NCBI RefSeq assembly: GCF_030295995.1
Contig: NZ_AP027365.1
Location: forward strand, 1,116,001 to 1,180,000
Source of the DNA: Thalassotalea hakodatensis
Lineage (GTDB): Bacteria; Pseudomonadota; Gammaproteobacteria; Enterobacterales; Alteromonadaceae
Reading direction: 5' to 3'
DNA: 64,000 nucleotides
Positions 40,880 through 51,030 of this stretch are shown here, one piece after another. Position numbers and translations under genes: made by a program. Position 1 is the first letter of the stretch. Every line of letters starts with the position of its first letter. Under the pieces are notes generated by a model, which worked only from the letters and a program-made list of their open reading frames with translations, had not been told where the DNA came from and ran no database searches.

Positions 40880-42505
40880 TTATTGTTTTTCTACCCCACC
40901 AAAGCTAATGCCACCAAAGGGGTGTAATATATCACCCTTTACGGATATTTTACGTGCTTGGAATCGCTTAGAGTGTGCAATAGGAAACAGCGGCAATTCT
41001 TCAGCGGCAATTTTTTGAGCTTCTCGATATAATGCTTTACGTTGTTCAACATCAGTGATTTTTAGGGCTCCTTGAAGTAATTTTTCAAATTGTTGGTTAC
41101 ACCAAAAAGTTCTATTATTGCCTGTTTCAGCAGAGCCACAACTAAGTAAGGGAGTAAAAAAATTATCAGGATCAGGGTGATCAGCCGACCAACCTAAAAG
41201 TACCGATTGGTGCTCGCCAAGTGCTAAACGTCTTAAAAATTCTTGCCAATTATAACTAATGATATTGACGGTTATACCGATTTTTTGCAGATCCGCCTGA
41301 ATAAGCTTGGCCATCGTTACTGCATCAGGGTTGTAGGCACGTTGCACGGGCATTGCCCATAAATCTATTGTTAAACCATCAGTGATCCCTGCTTGTGTTA
41401 ATAACAATTCCGCTTGTTCAATAGAGTATTCAATATCATGGGTATCCTCAGCATATGCCCAGGAAGAAGGGGGTAAAATTGAATTGGCAGATTCGGCTTT
41501 TGCATCACCAAAATATACAGTATCTAAAATCGCCTGTTTGTTAATGGCATGTGCGACCGCTCTTCGTATTAATTTGTTATTAAAAGGTGGCTTTGCAGTA
41601 TTAAAGCCTAAATAACCAATATTAAAAGCCGTGACGTCTTCAAGTGTTAGCAAAGGATTGTTGTTTATTTTTTTATGTGCAATAGGGTAACCAATAACAT
41701 CACACTCCCCAGCAAGTAATTTAGTTAATCTGCCGGTATTGCTAGGGGTTATATCAAAAATAAGTTGTTGCAGCTTTGGCTGGCCTTCCCAATATTCTGC
41801 ATGAGGCTCATAACGAATATATGAACCAGTTCGATATTCTTTAAACTTATAAGGGCCAGTACCTATAGGCAATGTATCGATATCTTCTAGTCTGTTTGAA
41901 CGTATTAATAACTCAGCATATTCTCGAGATAGTATTACTGAAAAGTCGGTAGCAAGGTTTGCTAAAAATGAACTGTCAGCACGTTTAAGATTAAACCTGA
42001 TAGTGTATTCGTTTATTTTTTCAAGTGACTCGATGACGTCAGCAAAACCAACGCTATCGAAAAAAGGGTATTTTCCGCCAGAAACATCATGAAAAACTTG
42101 GCTAGGATCTAATATGCGGTTGAAACTAAATAATACGTCATCTGCATTTAAATGCCTTGTGGGCATAAAATATTGTGTATGATGAAAAGCAACGTTTCTT
42201 CGCAAATAAAAGGTAATTTTTTTATTGTCTTGTGTTACATGCCAAGATTTAGCTATTGAAGGGGTGACCTCGTTAGTAGCCACATCAAATGCAATTAATT
42301 GATTGTAAAGTTGTTTAGATGTTGCATCAACAGTGACGCCTGACGTAACGAGTTGAGGATTTAAAATTTCAGGGGATCCTTCGCTACAATAAATCAAGCT
42401 CCTTTCACTCAGCGAGTCAGCTTTATAAGAGTCGCAACCCCCAAGAAACATAGCTGATAATGTCACTAATATTTTAAAATATTGACTCGCCGATGTAACT
42501 GTCAC
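40880..42505 (-). CDS. sapA: Peptide-binding lipoprotein SapA
   Basis: This 541-residue family 5 solute-binding protein has a lipoprotein signal ending in FLGGCDS, unlike soluble enteric SapA, so it is probably membrane-anchored. The binding-protein core is evident (AKSWHVTQDNKKITFYLR, GTGPYKFKEYRTGSYIRY). The start is GTG at 42505 with AAAGG upstream. It follows pspF by 9 nt on the same strand. Confidence 0.9.
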   Translation of the reverse strand: MTVTSASQYFKILVTLSAMFLGGCDSYKADSLSERSLIYCSEGSPEILNPQLVTSGVTVDATSKQLYNQLIAFDVATNEVTPSIAKSWHVTQDNKKITFYLRRNVAFHHTQYFMPTRHLNADDVLFSFNRILDPSQVFHDVSGGKYPFFDSVGFADVIESLEKINEYTIRFNLKRADSSFLANLATDFSVILSREYAELLIRSNRLEDIDTLPIGTGPYKFKEYRTGSYIRYEPHAEYWEGQPKLQQLIFDITPSNTGRLTKLLAGECDVIGYPIAHKKINNNPLLTLEDVTAFNIGYLGFNTAKPPFNNKLIRRAVAHAINKQAILDTVYFGDAKAESANSILPPSSWAYAEDTHDIEYSIEQAELLLTQAGITDGLTIDLWAMPVQRAYNPDAVTMAKLIQADLQKIGITVNIISYNWQEFLRRLALGEHQSVLLGWSADHPDPDNFFTPLLSCGSAETGNNRTFWCNQQFEKLLQGALKITDVEQRKALYREAQKIAAEELPLFPIAHSKRFQARKISVKGDILHPFGGISFGGVEKQ

Positions 42506-42514
42506 AAAAAACCT

Positions 42515-43606
42515 TTACCCTTCGCTATGTTGACTGTCTAACAAGTTGTATTTTTTTAAATAACCACGTAATTGATGATATGTTAATTCCAAAGCGTCTG
42601 CAGTCTTTTTCTGGTTATATTGACAATTTTCTAATGCGGATTTTATAAGATCAACTTCATATTGCTGAGATAAAGATTTTAACGAAAGTGGGAAGTTAAC
42701 ACTCGTGTTTAGCTCTGACGGTTTTTCTACCGTTTTTACTGGAGCTTCTTCTTGTTCTTGCCATTGACTTGGCGCTTGTTGCACGACAACACGATCTTGG
42801 GTTTTTACGCGTTGTTTTGGGCGATAAGGAGACTCAAAGGGATCGATAACTAAATCATGTACCGGTAAGTGAGGGTTATTACATCGATAAACACTACGCT
42901 CAACAACATTTTTTAATTCGCGAATATTGCCAGGCCAGTGGTACTCAAGTAATGACCTTTTTGCTTTTTCAGTAAAACCACTAAATAGCTCAAATTCTAA
43001 TTCACGAGCCATATTTATAGCAAAGTGTTCAGCTAGCATCAAAATATCTTCAAGGCGCTCTCTAAGGGGCGGAAGGGTTATAACGTCAAAGGCTAAGCGA
43101 TCGAGTAAATCAGCTCTAAACTCACCAGAGTCAGCCATAGAAGGAAGATCTTCATTCGTTGCAGCAACTAATCGAGCATTTGTTTTAATCGTTCTAGAGC
43201 CACCAACACGTTCAAATTCACCATATTCGACTACGCGTAACAATTTCTCTTGAATAAGCCCTGAGGTATTCGCTATCTCGTCAAGAAACAATGTGCCTTT
43301 ATCAGCACGCTCAAAGCGTCCTTCATGGCGTTTACTTGCGCCCGTAAATGCTCCTCCTTCATGACCAAACAGTTCGGTTTCAAGTAAGTTTTCATTTAAT
43401 GCGGCACAATTTAGTTTAAGATAGTTCTGATCCCAGCGTTGAGAAAGGTAATGTAGACGGGCAGCAACGAGTTCCTTACCTGTTCCTCTTTCACCAATAA
43501 TTAACACAGGTTTACTTAACGGAGCTATTTGTGATATTTGCTCTAAAACCTCTAAAAAGCTATTTGATTGACCAATGAGATTATCTTGCTGATTGAATCG
43601 AGACAT
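42515..43606 (-). CDS. pspF: Phage shock sigma-54 activator PspF
   Basis: This 363-residue enhancer-binding protein has a central AAA+ domain with Walker A GERGTGKE, the sigma-54 contact loop GAFTGA and Walker B GTLFLDEIA, then a Fis-type HTH (QKKTADALELTYHQLRGYLKKY). It lacks an N-terminal regulatory domain, as PspF does, because PspA inhibits it directly. It is divergent from pspA and may be co-transcribed with sapABCDF. Confidence 0.95.
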   Translation of the reverse strand: MSRFNQQDNLIGQSNSFLEVLEQISQIAPLSKPVLIIGERGTGKELVAARLHYLSQRWDQNYLKLNCAALNENLLETELFGHEGGAFTGASKRHEGRFERADKGTLFLDEIANTSGLIQEKLLRVVEYGEFERVGGSRTIKTNARLVAATNEDLPSMADSGEFRADLLDRLAFDVITLPPLRERLEDILMLAEHFAINMARELEFELFSGFTEKAKRSLLEYHWPGNIRELKNVVERSVYRCNNPHLPVHDLVIDPFESPYRPKQRVKTQDRVVVQQAPSQWQEQEEAPVKTVEKPSELNTSVNFPLSLKSLSQQYEVDLIKSALENCQYNQKKTADALELTYHQLRGYLKKYNLLDSQHSEG

Positions 43607-43730
43607 TGCTGACCTAATAATTAGTGTTTTTCGCTAACAAATAGTCTATTTCATTAATGCTGTAGAGGGAAGCATTTTTTGCAATGTTGATAAAAATAAT
43701 TAAAACAACCACTTAAAGATGATTATAATC

Positions 43731-43746
43731 TTGGCGTAAAATGTGA
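43731..43746 (+). promoter_or_regulatory. Possible sigma-54 promoter of pspA
   Basis: TTGGCGTAAAATGTGA keeps the -24 GG and the -12 TG at the right spacing but not the final C of the TTGGCA-N-TTGC consensus. It lies about 50 bp before pspA, where such a promoter is expected. Confidence 0.5.
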
Positions 43747-43794
43747 ATACTAGAAAGCATCGCCACACATTTCTAATAGAATGAGGAAGTAAAA

Positions 43795-44466
43795 ATGGGT
43801 GTTTTTTCAAGATTTACAGATATTATCAATTCGAATATCAATAGCTTATTAGATAAAGCTGAAGACCCGGAGAAAATGGTACGCCTGATCATTCAGGAAA
43901 TGGAAGATACCTTAGTAGAGGTTCGCTCTACATCAGCTAAAACGTTAGCCGATAAAAAAGAATTAGCGCGCCAAGCTGAAAAATTTGAGAACGATGCTGA
44001 ACAATGGCAAGAAAAAGCGGAGTTAGCATTAAGTAAAAGTCGGGAAGACTTAGCAAGGGCTGCACTTGTAGAAAAGAAAAAGTGCAGTGAAAATTCACAA
44101 GCATTACGTGATGAATTGAGCCATGTAGATGAGCACATTGCTAAATTACAAGATGAGATATCTCAGTTACAAGAAAAGTTAGCTGATGCAAAAGCACGTC
44201 AAAAAGCTATTATCATGCGTGAAAAAACCGCAAATTCTAGACTAAAAGTTAAGCGCAATATCGATTCCGATAAAGTGAATGATGCTTTAAATCGGTTTGA
44301 TAGTTATGAACGCAAAATTGATGATATAGAAGCGCAAGTAGAAGCTTATGATCTTGGTAGCAAGTCTTTAGCAGATGAAATTGCAGAGCTTGAAAACGAT
44401 GAAAATATAGATGATGAATTAGCGCAGTTAAAAGCTAAGATGAAACCAGAAAAAAAATCTAAATAA
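43795..44466 (+). CDS. pspA: Phage shock protein A
   Basis: This 223-residue ESCRT-III-like coiled-coil protein starts MGVFSRFTDIINSNINSLLDKAEDPEKM with the amphipathic helix that binds stressed membrane. It binds and restrains PspF and maintains membrane integrity. It is followed by pspB and pspC. Confidence 0.97.
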   Translation: MGVFSRFTDIINSNINSLLDKAEDPEKMVRLIIQEMEDTLVEVRSTSAKTLADKKELARQAEKFENDAEQWQEKAELALSKSREDLARAALVEKKKCSENSQALRDELSHVDEHIAKLQDEISQLQEKLADAKARQKAIIMREKTANSRLKVKRNIDSDKVNDALNRFDSYERKIDDIEAQVEAYDLGSKSLADEIAELENDENIDDELAQLKAKMKPEKKSK

Positions 44467-44512
44467 CTTAGTTTAACAGTAAATTGCTAATCGAATCGGA
44501 AGGAGATGTATC

Positions 44513-44740
44513 GTGGAAGAGATTATTTTAGCGCCTGTCATTATTTTTATGATAATCGTAGCCCCTATATGGTTAGTGCTACATTATCGAAGTAAACGAC
44601 AAATTAGCCAAGGGCTTACTGAAGAAGAATATCACCAGCTATCTGAATTATCTGAGTTAGCCGATAAAATGGCAGATCGTATCAAAACGCTTGAAGCGAT
44701 ATTAGATGCTGAAACGCCTGATTGGAGAAACAAAGTATGA
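44513..44740 (+). CDS. pspB: Phage shock protein B
   Basis: This 75-residue inner-membrane protein has one N-terminal helix (LAPVIIFMIIVAPIWLVLHY) and a charged cytoplasmic coiled coil. With PspC it senses envelope stress and draws PspA from PspF. The start is GTG after GGAAGGAGA, and its stop overlaps the pspC start (ATGA). Confidence 0.93.
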   Translation: MEEIILAPVIIFMIIVAPIWLVLHYRSKRQISQGLTEEEYHQLSELSELADKMADRIKTLEAILDAETPDWRNKV

Positions 44741-45180
44741 TAAAAAAATGCCGCGGTGAGCTTTTTCGTAACCCAAGTAAAGGTAAAGTTGCAGGCGTTT
44801 GTGCAGGAATAGCTGATTACTTTGGCTGGGAAACTTGGTTAGTGCGTATACTTGTTGTATCTGGTGTCTTATTAGGTATGGGTTGGTTTATTGTTATTTA
44901 TATTGCTGCATGGTTCATATTGGATAAAACACCATTAACAGCCAAAAATTCAACAACGAAACAACATAGTGCCAAACAACAGGAAAATGACTTTCAAGAT
45001 GAATTAGCAGCAGAGCCAATAAAGGTTAAGGCTCGTATTTGGCAGGCAGGAGAACCGCCAAAGCAAGCTTTTCATGATATACGTAAAAAGTTTACTATGC
45101 TAGAGCGAGAGCTACAGTTAATGGAACGCTATGTTACCTCACCTGAATTCACGGTTTCTCGTGAAATCAACAAATTATAA
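44737..45180 (+). CDS. pspC: Phage shock protein C
   Basis: This ~147-residue PspC-domain protein has an amphipathic start (LFRNPSKGKVAGVCAGIADYFG) and one membrane helix (VVSGVLLGMGWFIVIYIAAWF). The ATG at 44737 is preferred to an upstream TTG because it forms an ATGA overlap with pspB and has GGAGA 8 nt upstream. Confidence 0.92.
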   Translation: MIKKCRGELFRNPSKGKVAGVCAGIADYFGWETWLVRILVVSGVLLGMGWFIVIYIAAWFILDKTPLTAKNSTTKQHSAKQQENDFQDELAAEPIKVKARIWQAGEPPKQAFHDIRKKFTMLERELQLMERYVTSPEFTVSREINKL

Positions 45181-45203
45181 AAGCGGTTTATACCGCTTTT
45201 TTT
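45179..45203 (+). terminator. Terminator after pspC
   Basis: AAAGCGGT-TTAT-ACCGCTTT followed by seven T residues directly at the stop codon. Confidence 0.85.
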
Positions 45204-45354
45204 CACTATTTTTCAAATGTTTCTCATATATTTTAGTGTGTAAACTGGTTACTATATTCCGTAGTTTTTTATTAAATAATAATGCCATACCGTTCTAAGT
45301 ATTATTTTCTGACACGGCTTGGTATAACCAGTTGATTATCTGAGTTGTAAAACT

Positions 45355-46785
45355 ATGCCTTTAATTGAAAAAGAATTAATCGAAAAAATACGTGTTAAAG
45401 CCAATGTGCTTAAACATCGCGCGATAGATCAACATATTAATCTTGCTGTTACAGGGCTCAGTCGAAGTGGTAAAACGGCGTTTATCACTTCCTTAGTAAA
45501 CCAATTAATTAATGAAAATGCACAATCTCAAATGACGTTCTTCTCAACCATGCAAGAAGGACGTTTTATCGCTGCTAAACGGGTTCCACAAAAAAATTTA
45601 CATATCGCAAGGTTTGATTATGATTCCGCGGCGCAAGCGCTAAGTGAAGAACCACCACATTGGCCAGCGCCAACAAAAGGGATCAGCCAATTACGTATTG
45701 CAATAAAGTATCAACCAAAAGATTCTTTTATCAAGTACACGACTAATGCTGCAACACTCTTTGTAGACATTACTGATTATCCTGGCGAATGGTTATTAGA
45801 TTTGCCTATGCTAAATCAAACTTACGAAGAATGGAGTCAAGCGACTACAGAGCTATTATTGCAATCGCCCCGTGCCGATGAAGCTGCTAGTTTTTTAAAC
45901 CGTATTGAATCAATATCACCCTTTGAACCAGTTGATGAAAAGCTTTTAGAAGATATATCGAAACAATACACTGAATTACTCAACAAATTTCGTCATGAAA
46001 TGGGGTTATCTCTTATACAGCCAGGACGTTTTATCTTACCAGGTGATCTTGCCGGTGCACCTATTTTACAATTTTTTCCTTATACACAATTTAAACATAT
46101 TGATTTAGATCATTATCAAAAAGCACAAGATGATACCTTAATTGGTATGTTAAGAGCGCGTTATATTGAATACAAAGAACGGGTAGTAAAAGAGTTCTAT
46201 AAAGAACATTTTGTTAATTTTGATCGTCAAATTATTTTGGCTGATTGCCTCACACCATTGAATAATGGGCATAGTAGTTTTAAAGATTTACAGCAAGCAA
46301 TCACGCTAATCACTGAAAGCTTCCGTTATGGTTCAACAAACTTTATATCACGATTATTTTCTCCTAAGATAGATAAGTTATTATTTGCTGCGACTAAATC
46401 AGATCATGTAACACCGGAACAACACGGTAATTTGACTTCTTTGCTCGCACAGTTAGTACACCCAGTACGACAGAAAACAAATTTTGATAATATTAATACT
46501 GAAACACTCGCTATATCATCGGTTAAAGCAACTCAATTTGGCAAAAGTCAGCATCAAGGAAAACAAATACCTGTTGTTCGTGGCAATCAATTATCTGATT
46601 TTCAGGAAATTACGCTGTACCCCGGCATGGTACCGAAAGAACTTCCTGCAAAATCTTATTGGCAAGATTATCAATTTAAATTTGTGCCATTTGCTCCGTT
46701 GGTTTCTACGGGGTTACATCAGCCTTTTCAACATATTCGTATGGATCAAGTACTAGAGTTTTTATTGGGAGATAAGATGAAATGA
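45355..46785 (+). CDS. ycjX: YcjX-like DUF463 P-loop protein
   Basis: This 476-residue protein has the P-loop GLSRSGKTAFI near residue 40 and the DUF463 blocks (DITDYPGEWLLDLPML, FVNFDRQIILADCLTPLN). It resembles a GTPase. YcjX genes lie near psp genes in many gammaproteobacteria and are induced with them in E. coli. Its stop overlaps the ycjF start (ATGA). Confidence 0.95.
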   Translation: MPLIEKELIEKIRVKANVLKHRAIDQHINLAVTGLSRSGKTAFITSLVNQLINENAQSQMTFFSTMQEGRFIAAKRVPQKNLHIARFDYDSAAQALSEEPPHWPAPTKGISQLRIAIKYQPKDSFIKYTTNAATLFVDITDYPGEWLLDLPMLNQTYEEWSQATTELLLQSPRADEAASFLNRIESISPFEPVDEKLLEDISKQYTELLNKFRHEMGLSLIQPGRFILPGDLAGAPILQFFPYTQFKHIDLDHYQKAQDDTLIGMLRARYIEYKERVVKEFYKEHFVNFDRQIILADCLTPLNNGHSSFKDLQQAITLITESFRYGSTNFISRLFSPKIDKLLFAATKSDHVTPEQHGNLTSLLAQLVHPVRQKTNFDNINTETLAISSVKATQFGKSQHQGKQIPVVRGNQLSDFQEITLYPGMVPKELPAKSYWQDYQFKFVPFAPLVSTGLHQPFQHIRMDQVLEFLLGDKMK

Positions 46786-47813
46786 CCCAAGATAAAGAAA
46801 AATATCAACAGCAAATATTATTTGAAGAATCAACGTTAAATACCGAAGACGATAAAAGTTTACCAGAACCGGTAGAGCAAATTATTATCGGGCAAGATAA
46901 CTTTGAACCCCTTGCAGATGATGAAAGCATTGAAATCCTTCAAGAACAAACAATAAGCAAATCTCCATCTCGATGGTTGCTCAAGAGCGGTTTATTGTTA
47001 TTAACAGTGTTACTATTTATTGAAGCAAGTTTGTTCTTTATTGAAGGTTTTGAAAAAGAGCCTTTTATTACAGGGTTGTATGCGGCTTTACTCGCTGTCG
47101 TTTTTTTAATGTGTTCACGCACAATATACCAGGAAGTTAAAGGGTTACGTGCTTTAAAGAAAAGAACATCAACGCGGCAATCATTTCATGAACTTTGTGA
47201 GAATAATTCATCAAAATCAGCGAGAGCTTTATGCGATAAAGTGGCGGATAAAATGCCATGCGATGCAAAAGAAAATGTGCTGAACTCATGGTCATCTTCA
47301 ATTGCTGAAGAGATGACAGATAAAGAAGTTATCTCGTTATTTTCTAAACAAGTGCTGTTGCCAGCTGATCAAAAAGTATTAGATAAAATTAGTAAATATT
47401 CCACAGAAGCGGTTGTTCTTGTTTCGTTAAGTCCTATTGCCCTTGTGGATATGGGGCTCATGTTTTGGCGCAACATTAAAATGATTAACGAAATATCGAG
47501 TTTGTATGGTTTACAAATCGGCTATTGGTCACGCATTAAGTTGATCAAACAAGTGTTCGTTAACATGGTTTACGCTGGCGCATCAGAGTTGATTGCTGAT
47601 GTAGGTGCTGATTTAGTTGGCGCTGACTTATTAGGTAAACTTTCGGCACGTTTGGCACAAGGTCTTGGTGCGGGAATGTTAACAGCCAGGTTAGGATTGC
47701 AAACGATGAAGCTTTGCCGACCAATAGCGTTTGAACAAAAAGAAGCGCCTAAATTAGGTACTATTCGTAAACAAATCGTGTCAAAGATTGTGTCACTATC
47801 AAAAAAATCTTGA
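46782..47813 (+). CDS. ycjF: YcjF-like DUF697 membrane protein
   Basis: This 343-residue protein has an acidic cytoplasmic N-terminus, two membrane helices (LLLLTVLLFIEASLFFI; GLYAALLAVVFLMC) and a C-terminal DUF697 helical domain (ALVDMGLMFWRNIKMINEIS). Coupled to ycjX by overlap. Function unknown; probably linked to envelope stress. Confidence 0.93.
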   Translation: MTQDKEKYQQQILFEESTLNTEDDKSLPEPVEQIIIGQDNFEPLADDESIEILQEQTISKSPSRWLLKSGLLLLTVLLFIEASLFFIEGFEKEPFITGLYAALLAVVFLMCSRTIYQEVKGLRALKKRTSTRQSFHELCENNSSKSARALCDKVADKMPCDAKENVLNSWSSSIAEEMTDKEVISLFSKQVLLPADQKVLDKISKYSTEAVVLVSLSPIALVDMGLMFWRNIKMINEISSLYGLQIGYWSRIKLIKQVFVNMVYAGASELIADVGADLVGADLLGKLSARLAQGLGAGMLTARLGLQTMKLCRPIAFEQKEAPKLGTIRKQIVSKIVSLSKKS

Positions 47814-47903
47814 ATAAAATACGGGTGAAAACAATTAAAACAGATACTTTTAATATAATTATTCTTGTTTAAACAGTCAGTTAATGGTTGCTGTCAATTA
47901 AAG

Positions 47904-47921
47904 TGTAATTATATTTTTACA
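47904..47921 (+). promoter_or_regulatory. TyrR box upstream of phhA
   Basis: TGTAATTATATTTTTACA matches TGTAAA-N6-TTTACA at 11 of 12 conserved positions. It lies 160 bp upstream of the phhA start, in a 267-bp gap with no gene. Confidence 0.8.
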
Positions 47922-48080
47922 AACTGAGTTGTGCGTCATTTGGTTGCCGAATTAAATTTGGTGCTTTTTGCTATGGTTATCGCTTAATATGTCTGTCATC
48001 TATAATAAAGGCAATACGCCTTAACTTAGCGCAATAAGAACAGCAACAATGTGCTGAGTTTATAAATTTAAGGTTACAAC

Positions 48081-48902
48081 ATGGCTAAGAGCAGCGCATA
48101 CGTTTCGAAATATCCTGATGAGGATGGAAACATTCAATGGAGCGATGAAGAAAATAACATTTGGCATGACCTGATCACCAGGCAGTTATCATGCATTCAA
48201 GGTACTGCGTGTGATGAATATATCGCAGGGCTTGAGAAAATAAAGTTACCAACCGATCGTATTCCACAACTGGAAGAAGTCAGTAAGGTGTTAAGAGCTG
48301 AAACGGGTTGGCAATGTGAGCCTGTGCCAGCATTGATTGGTTTTGGAGAGTTTTTTCGTTTGCTCTCTGAAAAGAAATTTCCGGTTGCAACGTTTATCCG
48401 TACTCGAGAAGAGTTTGACTATTTACAAGAACCAGATATTTTTCACGAAATCTTTGGTCATTGCCCTTTATTAACAAACCCTTCGTTTGCTGATTATACA
48501 GAAGCATATGGAAAAATGGGGCTTAATGCGACAAAAGAACAACGCGTGTTCCTTGCGAGATTGTATTGGTTTACCGTTGAGTTTGGTTTACTTGATACAC
48601 CAGAAGGATTACGAGTATACGGCGGCGGTATTATTTCTTCACCGACGGAAACAGAATATGCGCTAAATGATAAAAATGTAGAAAGAAAAACGTTGTCACT
48701 TGATAACGTACTCGATGTACTTCGTACACCTTATCGCATTGATATTCTACAGCCAGTATATTATATGTTAACTAAAGTCACTGATCTTGACGAGATCAGA
48801 AAATATGAAATTGAAGATATATTTGAATTGATCGAGCAAGCAAAGGCACTCGGTTTACACAAAGCAAAATTTCCTCCTAAAGAAGAAAAGCAAGCGAGTT
48901 AA
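48081..48902 (+). CDS. phhA: Phenylalanine 4-monooxygenase
   Basis: This 273-residue pterin-dependent iron enzyme converts phenylalanine to tyrosine. The iron-binding block [23 protein letters not shown] with two His ligands and a downstream Glu (YWFTVEFGL) is intact. Length fits the bacterial monodomain form. phhB follows by 11 nt. A TyrR box upstream suggests induction by aromatic amino acids. Confidence 0.97.
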   Translation: MAKSSAYVSKYPDEDGNIQWSDEENNIWHDLITRQLSCIQGTACDEYIAGLEKIKLPTDRIPQLEEVSKVLRAETGWQCEPVPALIGFGEFFRLLSEKKFPVATFIRTREEFDYLQEPDIFHEIFGHCPLLTNPSFADYTEAYGKMGLNATKEQRVFLARLYWFTVEFGLLDTPEGLRVYGGGIISSPTETEYALNDKNVERKTLSLDNVLDVLRTPYRIDILQPVYYMLTKVTDLDEIRKYEIEDIFELIEQAKALGLHKAKFPPKEEKQAS

Positions 48903-48913
48903 GGATAAATAAA

Positions 48914-49252
48914 ATGAGTTCAGAGTTATCAACACAAAAATGTGAAGCGTGTCATGCCGACGCCCCTAAAGTTACAGACGAAGAGTTACAAACATTAATG
49001 TCTCAAATACCTGATTGGGTACCTGAAGTCAGAGATGGAGTAATGATGTTAGAACGCGTTTATAAATTTAAAAATTATAAATTAGCTTGGGCATTTGCAA
49101 ATAAAGTATCAACTTTAGCGGAAGAAGAGTTTCATCACCCAGCCATTTTATTGGAATGGGGTAAGGTAACAGTAACTTGGTGGTCGCACGCTATTAAAGG
49201 GCTGCATAAGAACGATTTTATTTGTGCGGCCAAAACTGACGCCTTATTGTAA
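48914..49252 (+). CDS. phhB: Pterin-4a-carbinolamine dehydratase
   Basis: This 112-residue enzyme recycles the pterin cofactor used by PhhA. The active-site motif [23 protein letters not shown] is visible in part as [11 protein letters not shown] weak hairpin with a T-run (49278-49304) separates it from tyrR. Confidence 0.96.
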   Translation: MSSELSTQKCEACHADAPKVTDEELQTLMSQIPDWVPEVRDGVMMLERVYKFKNYKLAWAFANKVSTLAEEEFHHPAILLEWGKVTVTWWSHAIKGLHKNDFICAAKTDALL

Positions 49253-49277
49253 TACTTAGTTACATTAATTACATAAA

Positions 49278-49304
49278 GCTCTCCATGTAGGGGGGCTTTT
49301 TTTT
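49278..49304 (+). terminator. Terminator after phhB
   Basis: AAGCTCTCC and GGGGGGCTT pair, with G-U pairs, around ATGTA, followed by eight T residues. Confidence 0.7.
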
Positions 49305-49306
49305 GT

Positions 49307-49324
49307 TGTAAAAATTAGTTTACA
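49307..49324 (+). promoter_or_regulatory. Perfect TyrR box in front of tyrR
   Basis: TGTAAAAATTAGTTTACA is an exact TGTAAA-N6-TTTACA palindrome, 38 bp before the tyrR start, indicating autoregulation. Confidence 0.9.
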
Positions 49325-49361
49325 ATAAAGCTTTAAGCATGATGAGTTTGAGGAAACGTTT

Positions 49362-50912
49362 ATGCGATTAGAAATTGGTTGTTTAGATCGCGTTGGCATA
49401 GCACAAGATGTTTTAAGCATATTTGTAGAACGTAGTATTGATTTACGTGGTATCGAATTAGAACAACCTGGAAAAATATTCATCAATATACCTGATTTAG
49501 ATTTTTCTGAATTGCAAACATTCATGCCACAGTTACGTTTAATAGAAGGGGTAGAAGATGTTAAAACAACGCCTTATATGCCTTCTGAACGTGAAAAAAA
49601 TGAACTTTCTACGTTAATCAAAACGTTTCCCGATCCCTTTGTTTCTATTGATGCAAAAGGGAACATTAGAATTGTCAACCACGTTACAGCGAGTATTATT
49701 GGTTGCAGTAACAATGAAATTGTTGGTCAACATGTAAGCCAGTGGCTTAAAGGTTTTAATTTTAATCGTTGGCTTGATAGTGAAGAAGTCTTAGCACAAA
49801 CAAGACGGCTCAAATTTATTGATGATGATTATGTTGCTGATATTATGCCTATTCATATCCAAGGCATTGATGGCGAGGTTATTCTTGCCGGCGCTGTACT
49901 GATTTTAAAATCAGAAATTCGCTTAGGTCAACAGATGAGTGCATTTAAACAGGCAAATGAAAATAATTTTGCTGGCATTCAAGCAAGTAGCGGTGCAATG
50001 CGAAAAGTGATTCGTGAAGCGAAAAGAATGTCGTTGCTTGAATCCTCAATGCTACTTGTAGGTGAAACAGGCACGGGTAAAGAATTAATTGCTCGCGCCT
50101 GTCATGCTGCAAGTGATCGTGCAGAAAAACCCTTTATGACGCTTAATTGTGCTTCATTACCAGATGAGGCAGCCGAAACTGAATTATTTGGTATGGGATC
50201 GAACAAACCTGAGTTAATTAAAAAAGGGTTGTTTGAACTGGCTGGTGGCGGAACTATTTTTCTTGATGAAGTAGGGGAGATGTCGCCAAAACTTCAAATT
50301 AAGCTTTTGCGCGTGATACAAGATGGTATTTTTAGGCGAGTTGATGATGAGAAAGAAATCAATGTAAACGTTCGATTTATTAGTTCCACTAACCATGACT
50401 TATTAACCATGGTACAGCAAGGTGAGTTTAGGGAAGATTTATATTATCGCTTAAATGTACTGGGGTTGAACATTCCATCATTAAGAGAACGACGTTCTGA
50501 TATTATTCCTTTGGCGGAATATTTTATTGCAAAATTTGGTCAACGAATTGGTAAAGGCAGTATTAATATGTCTGATGATTGTCGTGACTTTATAGAACAC
50601 TACCCTTGGCCTGGCAATGTCAGGCAATTAGAAAATGTGTTGATCAGGGCTGTATCATTAATGGAAGGTAATCTTATTCAAACATCACACCTTCAATTGC
50701 CGGCATATACGCGAGAACATGGTTATTTAGAACAAGAATTTGAGGGTACGTTAGATGCGGCGGTTAAAGGCTTTGAAGCGGATCTATTAAGAAAGTTATA
50801 CCCTGCATATCCTAGCACGCGTCAGTTAGCAAAGAAGCTTGGATTGAGTCATACGGCTATCGCTAATAAGTTACGTGAATATGATATCAATAAAAAAACC
50901 GTGAAAATATAG
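49362..50912 (+). CDS. tyrR: TyrR/PhhR aromatic amino acid regulator
   Basis: This 516-residue regulator has an N-terminal ACT domain (MRLEIGCLDRVGIAQDVL), a PAS domain (FPDPFVSIDAKGNIRIVN), an AAA+ domain (GETGTGKE, GGGTIFLDEVGEMSP) and a C-terminal HTH (STRQLAKKLGLSHTAIANKL). The GAFTGA loop is absent (region reads FGMGSNKPEL), so it acts with sigma-70 rather than sigma-54, as TyrR does. It probably controls phhAB and itself through the two TyrR boxes. Confidence 0.96.
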   Translation: MRLEIGCLDRVGIAQDVLSIFVERSIDLRGIELEQPGKIFINIPDLDFSELQTFMPQLRLIEGVEDVKTTPYMPSEREKNELSTLIKTFPDPFVSIDAKGNIRIVNHVTASIIGCSNNEIVGQHVSQWLKGFNFNRWLDSEEVLAQTRRLKFIDDDYVADIMPIHIQGIDGEVILAGAVLILKSEIRLGQQMSAFKQANENNFAGIQASSGAMRKVIREAKRMSLLESSMLLVGETGTGKELIARACHAASDRAEKPFMTLNCASLPDEAAETELFGMGSNKPELIKKGLFELAGGGTIFLDEVGEMSPKLQIKLLRVIQDGIFRRVDDEKEINVNVRFISSTNHDLLTMVQQGEFREDLYYRLNVLGLNIPSLRERRSDIIPLAEYFIAKFGQRIGKGSINMSDDCRDFIEHYPWPGNVRQLENVLIRAVSLMEGNLIQTSHLQLPAYTREHGYLEQEFEGTLDAAVKGFEADLLRKLYPAYPSTRQLAKKLGLSHTAIANKLREYDINKKTVKI

Positions 50913-50933
50913 TTAATCGATTGAAATTACTGT

Positions 50934-50962
50934 AAAGCAACCATAACAATGGTTGCTTTTTT
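50934..50962 (+). terminator. Terminator after tyrR
   Basis: AAAGCAACCA-TAACAA-TGGTTGCTTT with a following T-run. Confidence 0.9.
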
Positions 50963-51030
50963 ATTATCAATAAATCATTGGTCTTTAAGTACGTTTCTTT
51001 TATTATTTGACTTTTTAAGGTGATATTTAT

